Origin: CAXFCD01 sp964001155
GTDB taxonomy: Bacteria; Fidelibacterota; Marinisomatia; Marinisomatales; UBA1611
Reading direction: 5' to 3'
Length of the DNA stretch: 12,629 nt
NCBI GenBank assembly: GCA_964001155.1
Contig: CAXFCD010000243.1
Coordinates: forward strand, 1 to 12,629
Shown here: piece by piece, positions 1-6,923 of the stretch
Layout of the letters: each line of letters opens with the position of its first letter
How positions within the stretch are numbered: position 1 is the stretch's first letter
Notes under the pieces: generated by a model
Database searches by the model: none
Told to the model about the DNA's origin: nothing
Seen by the model: only the letters and a program-made list of their open reading frames with translations
Made by a program: the position numbers and the translations under genes

Positions 1-395
1 AAGAAAATATTGTTAAGGAAATTTCATCATCCGTATTTAAAAAATATAATATTTCAGAAGCTGAAATTTCTTTGATCTTCGGGTCAGATAAATTACTCTC
101 TTCTTTAAAAAAGCAATTTTTTCATAAGGACCAATGGACAGATGTGATTGCATTCCGGCTAAATGAATACAAAAAAAAATCGGTTGAGGGAGAAATTTAT
201 ATCAGTTTACCGAGAGCAAAAGAAAATGCAGAATCATTTGGCGAACCATTTGAAAAAGAAGTAGCTCGTCTCATTATTCATGGCAATTTACATTTACTCG
301 GTTTTGAAGATGAAACTGAAGAAGAAAAAACAGAAATGACAAAACTGGAAAACGATTTTTTAAGCCAAATAAATTGGCAAACACTTTTTGAGTAA
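1..395 (+). CDS. ybeY: Endoribonuclease YbeY (rRNA maturation factor), 5' end outside the window
   Basis: YbeY is a metal-dependent RNase that acts in 16S rRNA 3'-end maturation and ribosome quality control. The reading frame is open from base 3 to the TAA at 393-395, so the gene begins before the window; a TTG at 72 lies inside the conserved beta strand (ISLIFGSDK) and is not a credible start. Visible family landmarks are the TDVIAF segment (canonical TDVLSF) and the metal site HGNLHLLGFED, with His codons at 279-281 and 291-293. The third ligand, His in the canonical HGxLHLxGYDH, is Asp here (codon 309-311); as I recall, Bacteroidetes YbeY proteins also carry Asp there, so this is probably a lineage variant rather than a dead enzyme. 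mazG follows after 3 bases, suggesting cotranscription. Confidence 0.93.
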   Translation, partial: ENIVKEISSSVFKKYNISEAEISLIFGSDKLLSSLKKQFFHKDQWTDVIAFRLNEYKKKSVEGEIYISLPRAKENAESFGEPFEKEVARLIIHGNLHLLGFEDETEEEKTEMTKLENDFLSQINWQTLFE

Positions 396-398
396 TGA

Positions 399-1181
399 AT
401 GAATAAACAGCACGCAGCAGAAAAATTTGTTGAACTTTTGGAGATTGTAGAAAAACTTCGTGGCCCAGATGGGTGTCCATGGGATAAAGAACAAACCCAT
501 GCGTCCCTTTTACCTTATTTTTTAGAAGAAGCCTACGAAGTGATGGAAAGTGTAGAAGAAGAGGACTGGGATACGTTTCGAGAAGAGTTAGGCGACATTA
601 TGCTCCATGTGGCACTCCAATCTCAAATCGCACAAGAAGATAAAAAATTTACAGTAACTGATGCTTTGAAAATTGTGAATGAAAAATTAGTCCGACGCCA
701 TCCTCATGTGTTTGGTGATAAACAAACAGATGTAGCTTTTGAAGCAAAACAAAATTGGGAAGCAACAAAACACGCAGAAAAAAATCGAAAATCACGATTG
801 GATGGTGTTCCACCTGCGTTGCCTGCCTTAACTCGAGCTCAACGTCTTCAGCAAAAAGCAGCCTATGCCGGATTTGATTGGGAGCATGTGGATGACGTTT
901 GGTCAAAACTTCATGAAGAAATTGATGAACTGAAATCCGCCCATGAAAATGGTGATGTGGACAATGTGAAGGAAGAAATTGGTGATGTCCTTTTTTCTGT
1001 AGTGAATTTGGCTCGGTATATGGACATTCCCGCTGAAGATATGCTCCGTGCTACCAATAAAAAATTTGTTAATAGATTTCAGAAAATTGAAGAAGAATTG
1101 GAAGCAAAAGGGAAAAAGTTAGAAGAGTCCACTCTGGAAGAAATGGATGAAATTTGGGAACGGGCAAAAGGTAATCCGTAG
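399..1181 (+). CDS. mazG: Nucleoside triphosphate pyrophosphohydrolase MazG
   Basis: MazG hydrolyses (d)NTPs to NMP and pyrophosphate and is thought to clean the nucleotide pool and lower ppGpp-linked stress signalling. The 260-residue protein has the usual full length and both tandem MazG domains. The N-terminal domain has the GPDGCPWDKEQTH signature (22-34) and the metal-binding EExxE...EExxD set (E43, E44, E47, E62, E63, D66). The conserved RRHPHVFGD follows at 99-107. The C-terminal catalytic domain repeats the acidic set (E173, E174, E177, E192, E193, D196) after the linker YAGFDW (156-161). The ATG sits 3 bases after the ybeY stop, with only a weak GAG upstream, so translation may be coupled to ybeY. 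It converges with the DCC gene across a 69-base gap in which I see no convincing terminator. Confidence 0.97.
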   Translation: MNKQHAAEKFVELLEIVEKLRGPDGCPWDKEQTHASLLPYFLEEAYEVMESVEEEDWDTFREELGDIMLHVALQSQIAQEDKKFTVTDALKIVNEKLVRRHPHVFGDKQTDVAFEAKQNWEATKHAEKNRKSRLDGVPPALPALTRAQRLQQKAAYAGFDWEHVDDVWSKLHEEIDELKSAHENGDVDNVKEEIGDVLFSVVNLARYMDIPAEDMLRATNKKFVNRFQKIEEELEAKGKKLEESTLEEMDEIWERAKGNP

Positions 1182-1250
1182 ATATTTAAAACATAATTAT
1201 TTCAATTCGCGTTAACTGTTGGAAAAATTACATAATTACGTTTTTAATAT

Positions 1251-1625
1251 TTAATTGGCTTTTCTTCCTCTGATTTCTACCAGTACCGCAGGACAAGTAT
1301 TGCCACCATTCAATTCCCACCTTTTTCTGTTTTTGGCAACAATTCTGTAAATACAATCCAAAACTGTAATTGGAAATAATCTAAGGAATTTCCCTAAAAT
1401 TTTCCAAAATAAACCTAATTGATCTAGAATTATTAAAACTGATTTCCCCTCAGTAAAATATTCATTCCTAATTTGAAGAACCATACTATCTGGAAGATTT
1501 TTTGGAGCAATTACAGGTAATTGTGAAAGGGGTAAAAAATGAAAGACACCCTTTTTGTCGGTCTTTAAAATAAATCGAACTGCACTATGGCAAAGGGAGC
1601 AGTTACTATCATAATACAAAGTCAT
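1251..1625 (-). CDS. DCC-family thiol-disulfide oxidoreductase-like protein (DUF393)
   Basis: DUF393 proteins are small thioredoxin-fold-like proteins named after a conserved Asp-Cys-Cys signature; their substrates are mostly unknown. The signature is plain here: YYDSNCSLCHSAVRF, with D6, C9 and C12 forming a CxxC pair, followed by the family-typical KTDKKGVFHFLPLSQ and a late Cys in GNTCPA. The length, 124 residues, is normal. An in-frame TTG at 1631-1629 lies upstream, but the ATG at 1625-1623 is preferred because it starts exactly at the first family strand (MTLYYD). That ATG lies 2 bases after the stop codon of the broken DUF2007 gene, which suggests coupled translation; the frameshift there may therefore lower expression. 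It is the last gene of the yjbQ-PLP enzyme-DUF2007-DCC run. Confidence 0.88.
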   Translation of the reverse strand: MTLYYDSNCSLCHSAVRFILKTDKKGVFHFLPLSQLPVIAPKNLPDSMVLQIRNEYFTEGKSVLIILDQLGLFWKILGKFLRLFPITVLDCIYRIVAKNRKRWELNGGNTCPAVLVEIRGRKAN

Positions 1626-1627
1626 TT

Positions 1628-1841
1628 TCAAATTTTTTTATCATTGTTCATGGATTCCAAAAGGTCTAATGCTTTTTCTTCATCATTAAAGATCCATAGC
1701 TTTGCAATGCCCCGGTGACATGATACCTGCCAGTTGGGATAAATTATCCTGTTTAATTGTACAATCGATACTTTCTCTTTCCAGCATGTCTTTCATCAGA
1801 GAAAGTTCAATTGCGTTTAGTGATGAATGGATTCGCTTCAT
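1628..1841 (-). pseudogene. DUF2007 (putative signal-transducing protein) gene with one-base frameshift
   Basis: This stretch between the PLP enzyme and the DCC gene is a DUF2007-type small protein broken by a frameshift. The ATG at 1841-1839 opens a frame whose start (MKRIHSSLNAIEL) and middle (IKQDNLSQLAG) match the DUF2007 pattern, but it stops at TAA 1688-1686 after 51 residues. In the next frame the missing C-terminal half is intact (GIAKLWIFNDEEKALDLLE), ending at TGA 1630-1628. The run of four C at 1710-1713 (GGGG in the coding sense) sits at the junction; removing one base joins the halves as SPGIAKLWIF and gives a 70-residue protein, the usual DUF2007 length. This could be a sequencing or assembly indel or a real mutation. 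Family function is not established. Confidence 0.8.
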
Positions 1842-1871
1842 TTCGTGAATATTACAATTCAATTAGAAAAA

Positions 1872-2801
1872 TTAAAAGAGATCACCATTTAAATATTTTA
1901 ATCCAGTATCAACAGCTATGGTTACAACTGTTTTTCCTATTCCTAATTCTATTGCGAGTTGGACTGCCCCAGTAACATTTAATCCACTGGATGTACCGCA
2001 AAAAATACCTTCTTCCCGAGCCAATCTGTTTGCCGTTTCTCGAGCTTCCTCTTCATCAATCCCTCGAGCCTCATGGTAATTATTATTGTTTAATAATGGA
2101 AGTTCAAAACCAAGGCCGATTCCTTCTACGCGGTGCTTTCCACCTGTTTGGCCCTTAGAATAAAAAGGAGCTGAACCAGGCTCTAAGGCTACAATTTTGG
2201 TATTATTTTTTGCATTCATTAAAACATTAGATACACCCATAATCGCTCCTGCTGTGCCAACAGAACAAGTAAAAACGTCAATAGGAGCATCTAATTGATC
2301 AACAATCTCTTGTCCCATCTTTTCAAACCCTTTGATAATATCGGTATTATTTAACTGGTCGGTGAAGAAATAGTCATCTTGTATAGCTAATTCTTGCGCT
2401 CTATCAATCATTTGATTTATCAGATCTGAATCTATTTTTCCTGATGGACTATGGATAACTTCTAAATTCGCTCCGAATGCGCGCATGGTATCCAGCTTTT
2501 CCTTGGCAAATGCATCAGAAGATATCACATGAAAATTGTAACCTTTTACTGCACAAACGAATGCAAGTCCAGAACCGGTACTCCCACCAGTATATTCTAC
2601 AACTGTCATACCTGGCTTTAATTCTCCTCGTGATTCTGCACCTTCAATCATTGCCAAGGCCATCCGATCTTTGTAAGAGCCTGTTGGGTTACCACCTTCT
2701 AACTTTACCCAAACTTCGGCTGCATTTTCTGGAACAATGTGATTTAATCTGACGATGGGTGTATTTCCGATTGCCTTAAGGGAATTTGTACAAACTTTCA
2801 A
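1872..2801 (-). CDS. PLP-dependent cysteine synthase family protein
   Basis: A fold-type II PLP enzyme related to O-acetylserine sulfhydrylase (CysK/CysM) and cystathionine beta-synthase, which replace the beta substituent of a serine derivative with a thiol. The 309 residues match CysK length. Landmarks: IGNTPIVRLN (11-20), the PLP lysine K44 in NPTGSYKDR, the substrate loop TGGSTG (71-76), a phosphate-binding GTAGA loop, and TSSG (270-273) near the pyridine nitrogen. The loops differ from classical CysK (SGNTG and GTGGT), so the thiol donor or acyl substrate may differ and I give no cysK symbol. The start is TTG: it overlaps the yjbQ stop as TTGA, and a strong AAGGAG lies 7 bases upstream, while no other plausible start precedes the conserved N-terminus. 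The DUF2007 remnant follows 30 bases downstream. Confidence 0.9.
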   Translation of the reverse strand: MKVCTNSLKAIGNTPIVRLNHIVPENAAEVWVKLEGGNPTGSYKDRMALAMIEGAESRGELKPGMTVVEYTGGSTGSGLAFVCAVKGYNFHVISSDAFAKEKLDTMRAFGANLEVIHSPSGKIDSDLINQMIDRAQELAIQDDYFFTDQLNNTDIIKGFEKMGQEIVDQLDAPIDVFTCSVGTAGAIMGVSNVLMNAKNNTKIVALEPGSAPFYSKGQTGGKHRVEGIGLGFELPLLNNNNYHEARGIDEEEARETANRLAREEGIFCGTSSGLNVTGAVQLAIELGIGKTVVTIAVDTGLKYLNGDLF

Positions 2802-3223
2802 TCAGGTTCTCCTTGAATTGTTGCCACCAATTTCCGTGCAGAACCATGATTCCGGTGTTCACATAAATAAATGCCCTGCCATGTACCTAAATTCAGTTTA
2901 CCATCAGATATGGGCGCAGAAACCGATGAACCTAAAATGGATGCTTTCAAATGAGCAGGCATATCATCTGACCCTTCAAAAGTGTGTTTGTAATAGGATT
3001 GATTTTCCGGAGCCAACATATTGAAATGAGATTCAAAATCCATTCGAACGGTAGGATCTGCATCTTCATTAATGGTCAATGATGCAGAGGTATGTTTGAT
3101 AAAAACATGAAGAATGCCAGTTTTGATTTGGTTTATTTCCGGGAGTTCATCCAGCACATTTTGAGTGATAATATGAAACCCTCGTGTGCGAGGGGAAAGG
3201 GTGATTGTTTTTTGAATCCACAT
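2798..3223 (-). CDS. yjbQ: YjbQ / UPF0047 family protein (secondary thiamine-phosphate synthase type)
   Basis: A member of the small, very widespread UPF0047 family; some members have weak thiamine-phosphate synthase activity in vitro, but the physiological role is unsettled. The 141-residue protein begins MWIQKTITLSPRTRGFH, aligning with the E. coli YjbQ start, so the ATG at 3223-3221 is preferred over a TTG two codons upstream. Conserved segments are HTSASLTINEDADPTVR (44-60), EGSDDMPAHLKASILG (83-98, with the His thought to be in the active site) and LGTWQGIYLCEHR (112-124). Its TGA overlaps the TTG start of the PLP enzyme, so the two are almost certainly translated from one mRNA. I see no Shine-Dalgarno before the ATG. 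The 94-base leader carries a degenerate repeat. Confidence 0.95.
   Translation of the reverse strand: MWIQKTITLSPRTRGFHIITQNVLDELPEINQIKTGILHVFIKHTSASLTINEDADPTVRMDFESHFNMLAPENQSYYKHTFEGSDDMPAHLKASILGSSVSAPISDGKLNLGTWQGIYLCEHRNHGSARKLVATIQGEPD
2809..2814 (-). promoter_or_regulatory. Shine-Dalgarno AAGGAG that fixes the TTG start of the PLP enzyme
   Basis: On the minus strand AAGGAG lies inside the last codons of yjbQ, 7 bases before the TTG at 2801-2799. Most other genes in this window have weak or no Shine-Dalgarno, so this one supports efficient re-initiation at the TTGA overlap and the non-ATG start. Confidence 0.75.
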
Positions 3224-3231
3224 GGTCAAAA

Positions 3232-3262
3232 TTTGCCACGAAGTTCGCGAAGAGACACTAAG
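3232..3262 (+). repeat. Degenerate 9-10 bp tandem units (GCCACGAAG type), copy 1
   Basis: After TTT, three units of 9, 9 and 10 bases each end in AAG: GCCACGAAG (3235-3243), TTCGCGAAG (3244-3252) and AGACACTAAG (3253-3262). It lies just upstream of the yjbQ start. Its first 12 bases (TTTGCCACGAAG) occur exactly, inverted, at 3802-3813. It resembles short intergenic repeats I remember from Bacteroidetes and related genomes; that likeness is recollection, not a search. Confidence 0.6.
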
Positions 3263-3317
3263 TAAATAAGTAAAACGTAAAGAGTAATTACATCTTTACA
3301 TAATTAGGTTTTACGAA

Positions 3318-3761
3318 TTAGTCTATATCTTTCACCATCAAAATTCGGGTTTCTTCATTAGGTGTTTTAGGAATTTCTTCTTGAATAACAAATCCACGTT
3401 TTAACGAAAACTGAATCATAGCTTTATGCTTATTTCGTGTTTTCAGTTTGATTGAACCAAACCCATTCTCTTTCGCCCAATTTTCTTGATAATCTGCCAA
3501 TGCATTTGCAATTCCATTTTGTCTAAATTCGGGCAAAACACCTCCCATCCAGCTATAAAAACTGCCTTCTTTAAATCGGTCATAACCAATCTTAAATCCA
3601 ATCGGTTTTCCTTTCATTTCTGCAATCAGAATGAGATGGATTTCGCCACACCGCTTTTCGTATTCTTCTAAATCATATGGATTATCAAATTCCGGAATTT
3701 GATTTGATAGAGTGACACATTCCTTAAATGTACCATGTCTGACTTCAATTTTAATTCTCAT
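3318..3761 (-). CDS. GNAT-family N-acetyltransferase
   Basis: A 147-residue single-domain acetyltransferase of the GNAT fold, which moves the acetyl group of acetyl-CoA to an amine; the substrate cannot be read from sequence. Motif A is visible as VLPEFRQNGIANAL, with the pyrophosphate-binding R/QxxGxA pattern at R80-A85, preceded by the strand SFYSWMGGV. The later segment KTRNKHKAMIQFSLKRGF is the usual motif B region (N-x-x-A-x-x-x-x-x-x-x-GF). The N-terminal strand and helix are also present, so the domain looks complete. The ATG at 3761-3759 lacks a Shine-Dalgarno. The gene stands apart from its neighbours (94 and 52 bases) and is bracketed by inverted copies of a short repeat, so it may be an accessory single-gene unit. 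Confidence 0.9.
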   Translation of the reverse strand: MRIKIEVRHGTFKECVTLSNQIPEFDNPYDLEEYEKRCGEIHLILIAEMKGKPIGFKIGYDRFKEGSFYSWMGGVLPEFRQNGIANALADYQENWAKENGFGSIKLKTRNKHKAMIQFSLKRGFVIQEEIPKTPNEETRILMVKDID

Positions 3762-3791
3762 TCAAATGAATGATGCAAATTCTTGGTATAA

Positions 3792-3813
3792 CTTAGCGAT
3801 CCTTCGTGGCAAA
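3792..3813 (-). repeat. GCCACGAAG-type repeat, copy 2 (inverted relative to copy 1)
   Basis: Read on the minus strand it is TTT, GCCACGAAG, then GATCGCTAAG, two units of the same type as at 3232-3262. It abuts the stop codon of the upstream gene and precedes the GNAT gene, so the two copies face each other across that gene. Confidence 0.55.
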
Positions 3814-5061
3814 TCAGGTTTTCCGTTCTTTTTTACGAGCTGCAGGGAACAGAATATTGTTTAAAATGAGTCGATATCCAGGAGAATTTCGATGTAAGGA
3901 AAGATCTGTTGGTGGGTCACCAACAAAATGTTGATAATCTTCCGGATCATGTCCACCATAAAAAGTGAATGTTCCTTTTCCAAAATTTCCATGGAGATAT
4001 TTCACTTGATCTGAAGCTGGATCTTCGCCCATCAGAACAATATGATTTTTAATCCGATCTTTATGGAATCCAGTAGTTTGTCCCATAAATCCTTTCACTA
4101 CCGCAACATGATTTTGGGTCAGCATGGTAGGGACAGGATCATATTTTGCAGAAAATTCAAAGAGAGAAAAATAATCTGCTTCTGCGCCACGAGTCACAGG
4201 ATTATGGCTTGGAGGAAAATCAATATTAGAGAATTCATACACCATGGGATCGGGTAATAGTTTGAATCCTGAAAAAGCGAATGATTGATCAAAATCAAGT
4301 TTTGAATGAAGCGCAGGATCTACCGGAGTCCCGTCAAATACTGTATGAACTCCATCTACATTTTCCATGGACAACGCTATATCATAAGAGTCTGTGGCTG
4401 AACACATGGCAAAGAGAAATCCTCCATTTCCCACATAATTTTTTATTTTCCGGGCGATTGCCTTTTTCTGTTCATGTACACTGGGGAAACCCAATTTTGC
4501 AGCCACTGCTTCAAATTGATTTTTCTGATCTCTATACCATTGAGCATTATGGTGGCTACGGTAAAATTTCCCATATTGCCCCGTAAAATCTTCGTGATGA
4601 AGGTGTAGCCAATCATACTCTTCCAATTTTCCCAAATGGACTTCCTCATCCCAAAGCGTTTCATAATCTACTTCCGCGTAGGTGAGGGCAAGAGTTACCG
4701 CATCGTCCCAGGGTTGTTTGTTGGGCGGTGTATAAATGGCAATTTTTGGTTTCTTTTCCAACAGAACGATATCCATATTCCCTTGGTCAATCGATGAATA
4801 AATGTTTACCAGATTTGTCGCATTCACCATCTCAAATGTGACACCGCGAATGCGGCACTCAGTCTGGACAAATTGATGTCCATCAATCAAAAATGAACCA
4901 CCACGATAATTGAGTAACCATTCAACATTGGTGTTTTTTGTCAGCGTGAAATAGGCAATGCCATAAGCTTTCAAATGGTCATTCTGGGCTTGGTCCATGG
5001 GGATCAAGATTTTTTGTCCAAAGGAAAAGGATATTAAAAGACTGTATAAAATATGTTTCAT
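3814..5061 (-). CDS. Secreted protein of the family commonly labelled 'asparagine synthetase B' (function unknown)
   Basis: I recognise a family of about 415 residues that is common in Bacteroidetes and often carries the name 'asparagine synthetase B'. The sequence does not support that name: no Ntn glutaminase Cys at residue 2 and no ATP-pyrophosphatase SGGxDS loop are visible. There is a signal peptide ending SFSFG before Q16. Conserved blocks are HLKAYG (29-34), WLLNYRGGSFL (48-58), KQPWDDAVTLALTYAEV (115-131), DWLHLHHEDFTGQYGKF (150-166), GGFLFAMCSATDS (213-225, with C220) and YGGHDPEDYQH (368-378). The order of strands, a HxHHED turn and a Gly-Gly strand suggests a GATase/ThuA-like alpha/beta core, as in DUF4159; that is inference. 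The ATG at 5061 overlaps the TPR gene's stop (TGATG), with GGAG 5 bases upstream. Its place in the cell is probably the periplasm. Confidence 0.82.
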   Translation of the reverse strand: MKHILYSLLISFSFGQKILIPMDQAQNDHLKAYGIAYFTLTKNTNVEWLLNYRGGSFLIDGHQFVQTECRIRGVTFEMVNATNLVNIYSSIDQGNMDIVLLEKKPKIAIYTPPNKQPWDDAVTLALTYAEVDYETLWDEEVHLGKLEEYDWLHLHHEDFTGQYGKFYRSHHNAQWYRDQKNQFEAVAAKLGFPSVHEQKKAIARKIKNYVGNGGFLFAMCSATDSYDIALSMENVDGVHTVFDGTPVDPALHSKLDFDQSFAFSGFKLLPDPMVYEFSNIDFPPSHNPVTRGAEADYFSLFEFSAKYDPVPTMLTQNHVAVVKGFMGQTTGFHKDRIKNHIVLMGEDPASDQVKYLHGNFGKGTFTFYGGHDPEDYQHFVGDPPTDLSLHRNSPGYRLILNNILFPAARKKERKT

Positions 5062-6923
5062 CAACTCTCCGTTTTCTGCATAGAGCGTATATGAAACCGA
5101 ATCGGTTCAGAAAAAATTGAACCCGGAAATTCATCCAAAATTCTCATATACTGGGTCATGGCTTTATCCGAATCTAAAAATTTGGTTTCATAGATTTGAC
5201 CTGCAAGGATAATCCCACGGTCTGCCAAGTGTGTCCCATCCAATGACATAGCCAAGGCCAATGCTTGGTCAAATTCATTTAAGCGAAATTGTAAAATACC
5301 TTGCCGGAGAATCGCTAAGGGTGCAATAGTTGCTGTGGAGTCTTCTTGAACCAAATATTCCAATTCTTTAATTGCGTCTCCAACTTTTCTTTGGCGAAGA
5401 TACCATTCCGCTTTGATAAAATGTTTAAAGGATGATTTGCCTGATGGGTCATTTTCATAATACTGAGATAAGATATTTTTTAATTCCATCAGATCATTGA
5501 AAGAAGGATCAATAGGACTCATTGCAAAAAAGGATTCTTGTACTATTTTTAAAGTAGAATCTGGTTCATCCGTTAAAAAGTGAACCAATATTTTTTTCTG
5601 CTCCATGGCAGGAAGGGGATTTCGTTCCAAATGTTTTTGGAGAAAATCCAATGCATTTTGTGCCTGGCCTTTAGCCAAGAGAACATCTACAGTCCGGAGT
5701 ATCACTTTCAATTTTAATTTTTTATTCGGTCGATTTTGCATTGCTTTTTTAAGCAAATTGTAAGCTTGATCAAAATCCTGGAGAATTCTGAATTGAATTT
5801 CTCCCAATCGAAAATAAGCATCTGCCAACAAAGGAGATTTAGGCAAGGAAATTAGGAGAGAATCATAGAGGGCTAAACTGGATTCAAGATGATCCGGTGA
5901 AATGGTGGAATACACCTGAAATGGATCTTCGAAGAAAATATTTTGGTCAAAGAAATAAGGAATTAAATCAGATTCACTTGTGGGGACAATTTGATCCTCG
6001 AAGGTTTGGGCAAGCCCCAATAATGCTTTCCCTGCTAATTTTGAATTTATCTTCTGACTCAAAATAAAATTGTAAGCCCTCACAGAGTTTTCATATTGCA
6101 TCTCATTACGCAGTTCATTGGCAAAATTGAGCCAATCATTGAAATCGGGTTTACCCAAGTCTGACCATTCCATTTTTACCCGGAATGCTTCATCATAATC
6201 CTGTTGCTTAAAATAAAATTCACTCAAAACATTCAGGATCAATTTTGGATTTTCTTTGGCAGCCGTTTTTAATTTTTTCTCAATGATGGGCACTGCTTCT
6301 TCTTCATCACTCATGAGTAGAATTCGACGCTGGACAACATCATTCTGGTTTGGTTTATATGCCAAATGGAGGATGAATTGATCCATGGCTTTATCATAGG
6401 TGCGGCGGGTTTGATAATAGATTCCTGCTTCATAGGCCAAAAAGGATTTCCCGAATTTTTCCCGCCCTGTTTTTAATAAAGATATCAATTCTTGATCTAA
6501 ACTGTACCGGCTGAAAAGGGAAACCATGATTCGGTAATAGGAACGATTGTTTTGATATTTTTCTGTTGCGGAAGTCCAAACAGACCTTGCCTCATCCAAT
6601 TGATCATTTAAATAATGGAATTCTCCCAATTCAGAGTAGGTTTGAATATCATTAGGGGATTGGACAAGTTGTCCGCGCAGAAATTGGATCGCCTCATCAT
6701 AACGTTGATTTTTTTTGTATAATGATTTCAAGTCCCGAACAGCACGGTGGTGATTTGAATTTTTTTGAAGCACTGCTTCATAAATGGCAATGGCACCATC
6801 GATGTCGCCTTTTCGTTCTAATAGTTTGGCTGTTTTTAAAGACGCATTTATGGTGGCGGTGTTTTGAGCAGCCAAAAAAGAAACGCAACTTATTATGAGA
6901 ATAATAAGGATTTTATTCTTCAT
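5061..6923 (-). CDS. Secreted tetratricopeptide-repeat protein
   Basis: A 620-residue protein with a signal peptide (hydrophobic 5-17, likely cut after LAA, before Q20) followed by helical repeats. Clear TPR-like units include ERKGDIDGAIAIYEAVLQKN, KKNQRYDEAIQFLRGQLVQS and NDQLDEARSVWTSATEKY in the first 130 residues, RTYDKAMDQFILHLAYKP around 170-190, DFDQAYNLLKKAMQNRP near 380-395, and several weak ones at the C-terminus (SDKAMTQYMRILDEFPG). TPRs make protein-binding scaffolds, so it probably organises partners in the periplasm. A Cys at 13 loosely fits a lipobox (IISC), but the Ala-Ala-Gln site is the better reading. The ATG lies inside the end of the DUF4175 gene (11-base overlap), with GGAG 7 bases before it, and the stop overlaps the next start, so it is a coupled member of the operon. 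The exact role is unknown. Confidence 0.88.
   Translation of the reverse strand: MKNKILIILIISCVSFLAAQNTATINASLKTAKLLERKGDIDGAIAIYEAVLQKNSNHHRAVRDLKSLYKKNQRYDEAIQFLRGQLVQSPNDIQTYSELGEFHYLNDQLDEARSVWTSATEKYQNNRSYYRIMVSLFSRYSLDQELISLLKTGREKFGKSFLAYEAGIYYQTRRTYDKAMDQFILHLAYKPNQNDVVQRRILLMSDEEEAVPIIEKKLKTAAKENPKLILNVLSEFYFKQQDYDEAFRVKMEWSDLGKPDFNDWLNFANELRNEMQYENSVRAYNFILSQKINSKLAGKALLGLAQTFEDQIVPTSESDLIPYFFDQNIFFEDPFQVYSTISPDHLESSLALYDSLLISLPKSPLLADAYFRLGEIQFRILQDFDQAYNLLKKAMQNRPNKKLKLKVILRTVDVLLAKGQAQNALDFLQKHLERNPLPAMEQKKILVHFLTDEPDSTLKIVQESFFAMSPIDPSFNDLMELKNILSQYYENDPSGKSSFKHFIKAEWYLRQRKVGDAIKELEYLVQEDSTATIAPLAILRQGILQFRLNEFDQALALAMSLDGTHLADRGIILAGQIYETKFLDSDKAMTQYMRILDEFPGSIFSEPIRFHIRSMQKTES

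Noticed and set aside
72..395. TTG at 72 as the start of YbeY
   Set aside because: The same frame continues upstream to the window edge with family-like sequence, so the gene is truncated rather than short.
1628..1841. Programmed +1 frameshift in the DUF2007 gene
   Set aside because: The only feature at the junction is a short homopolymer; there is no rare-codon/stop pause or visible downstream structure, so an indel is simpler.
1757..1975. Plus-strand ORF of 72 codons
   Set aside because: It lies across the end of the PLP enzyme and the DUF2007 remnant on the other strand, and its protein has no recognisable pattern.
3277..3299. Inverted repeat GTAAAGA / TCTTTAC as a possible terminator after the GNAT gene
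   Set aside because: The 7-bp stem is AT-rich with a 9-base loop and no clean T-run follows on either strand, so it is too weak to call.
3814..5061. Asparagine synthetase B function for the 415-residue secreted protein
   Set aside because: There is no Cys at residue 2, no ATP-binding SGGxDS motif, and a signal peptide is present. The name looks like a propagated label.
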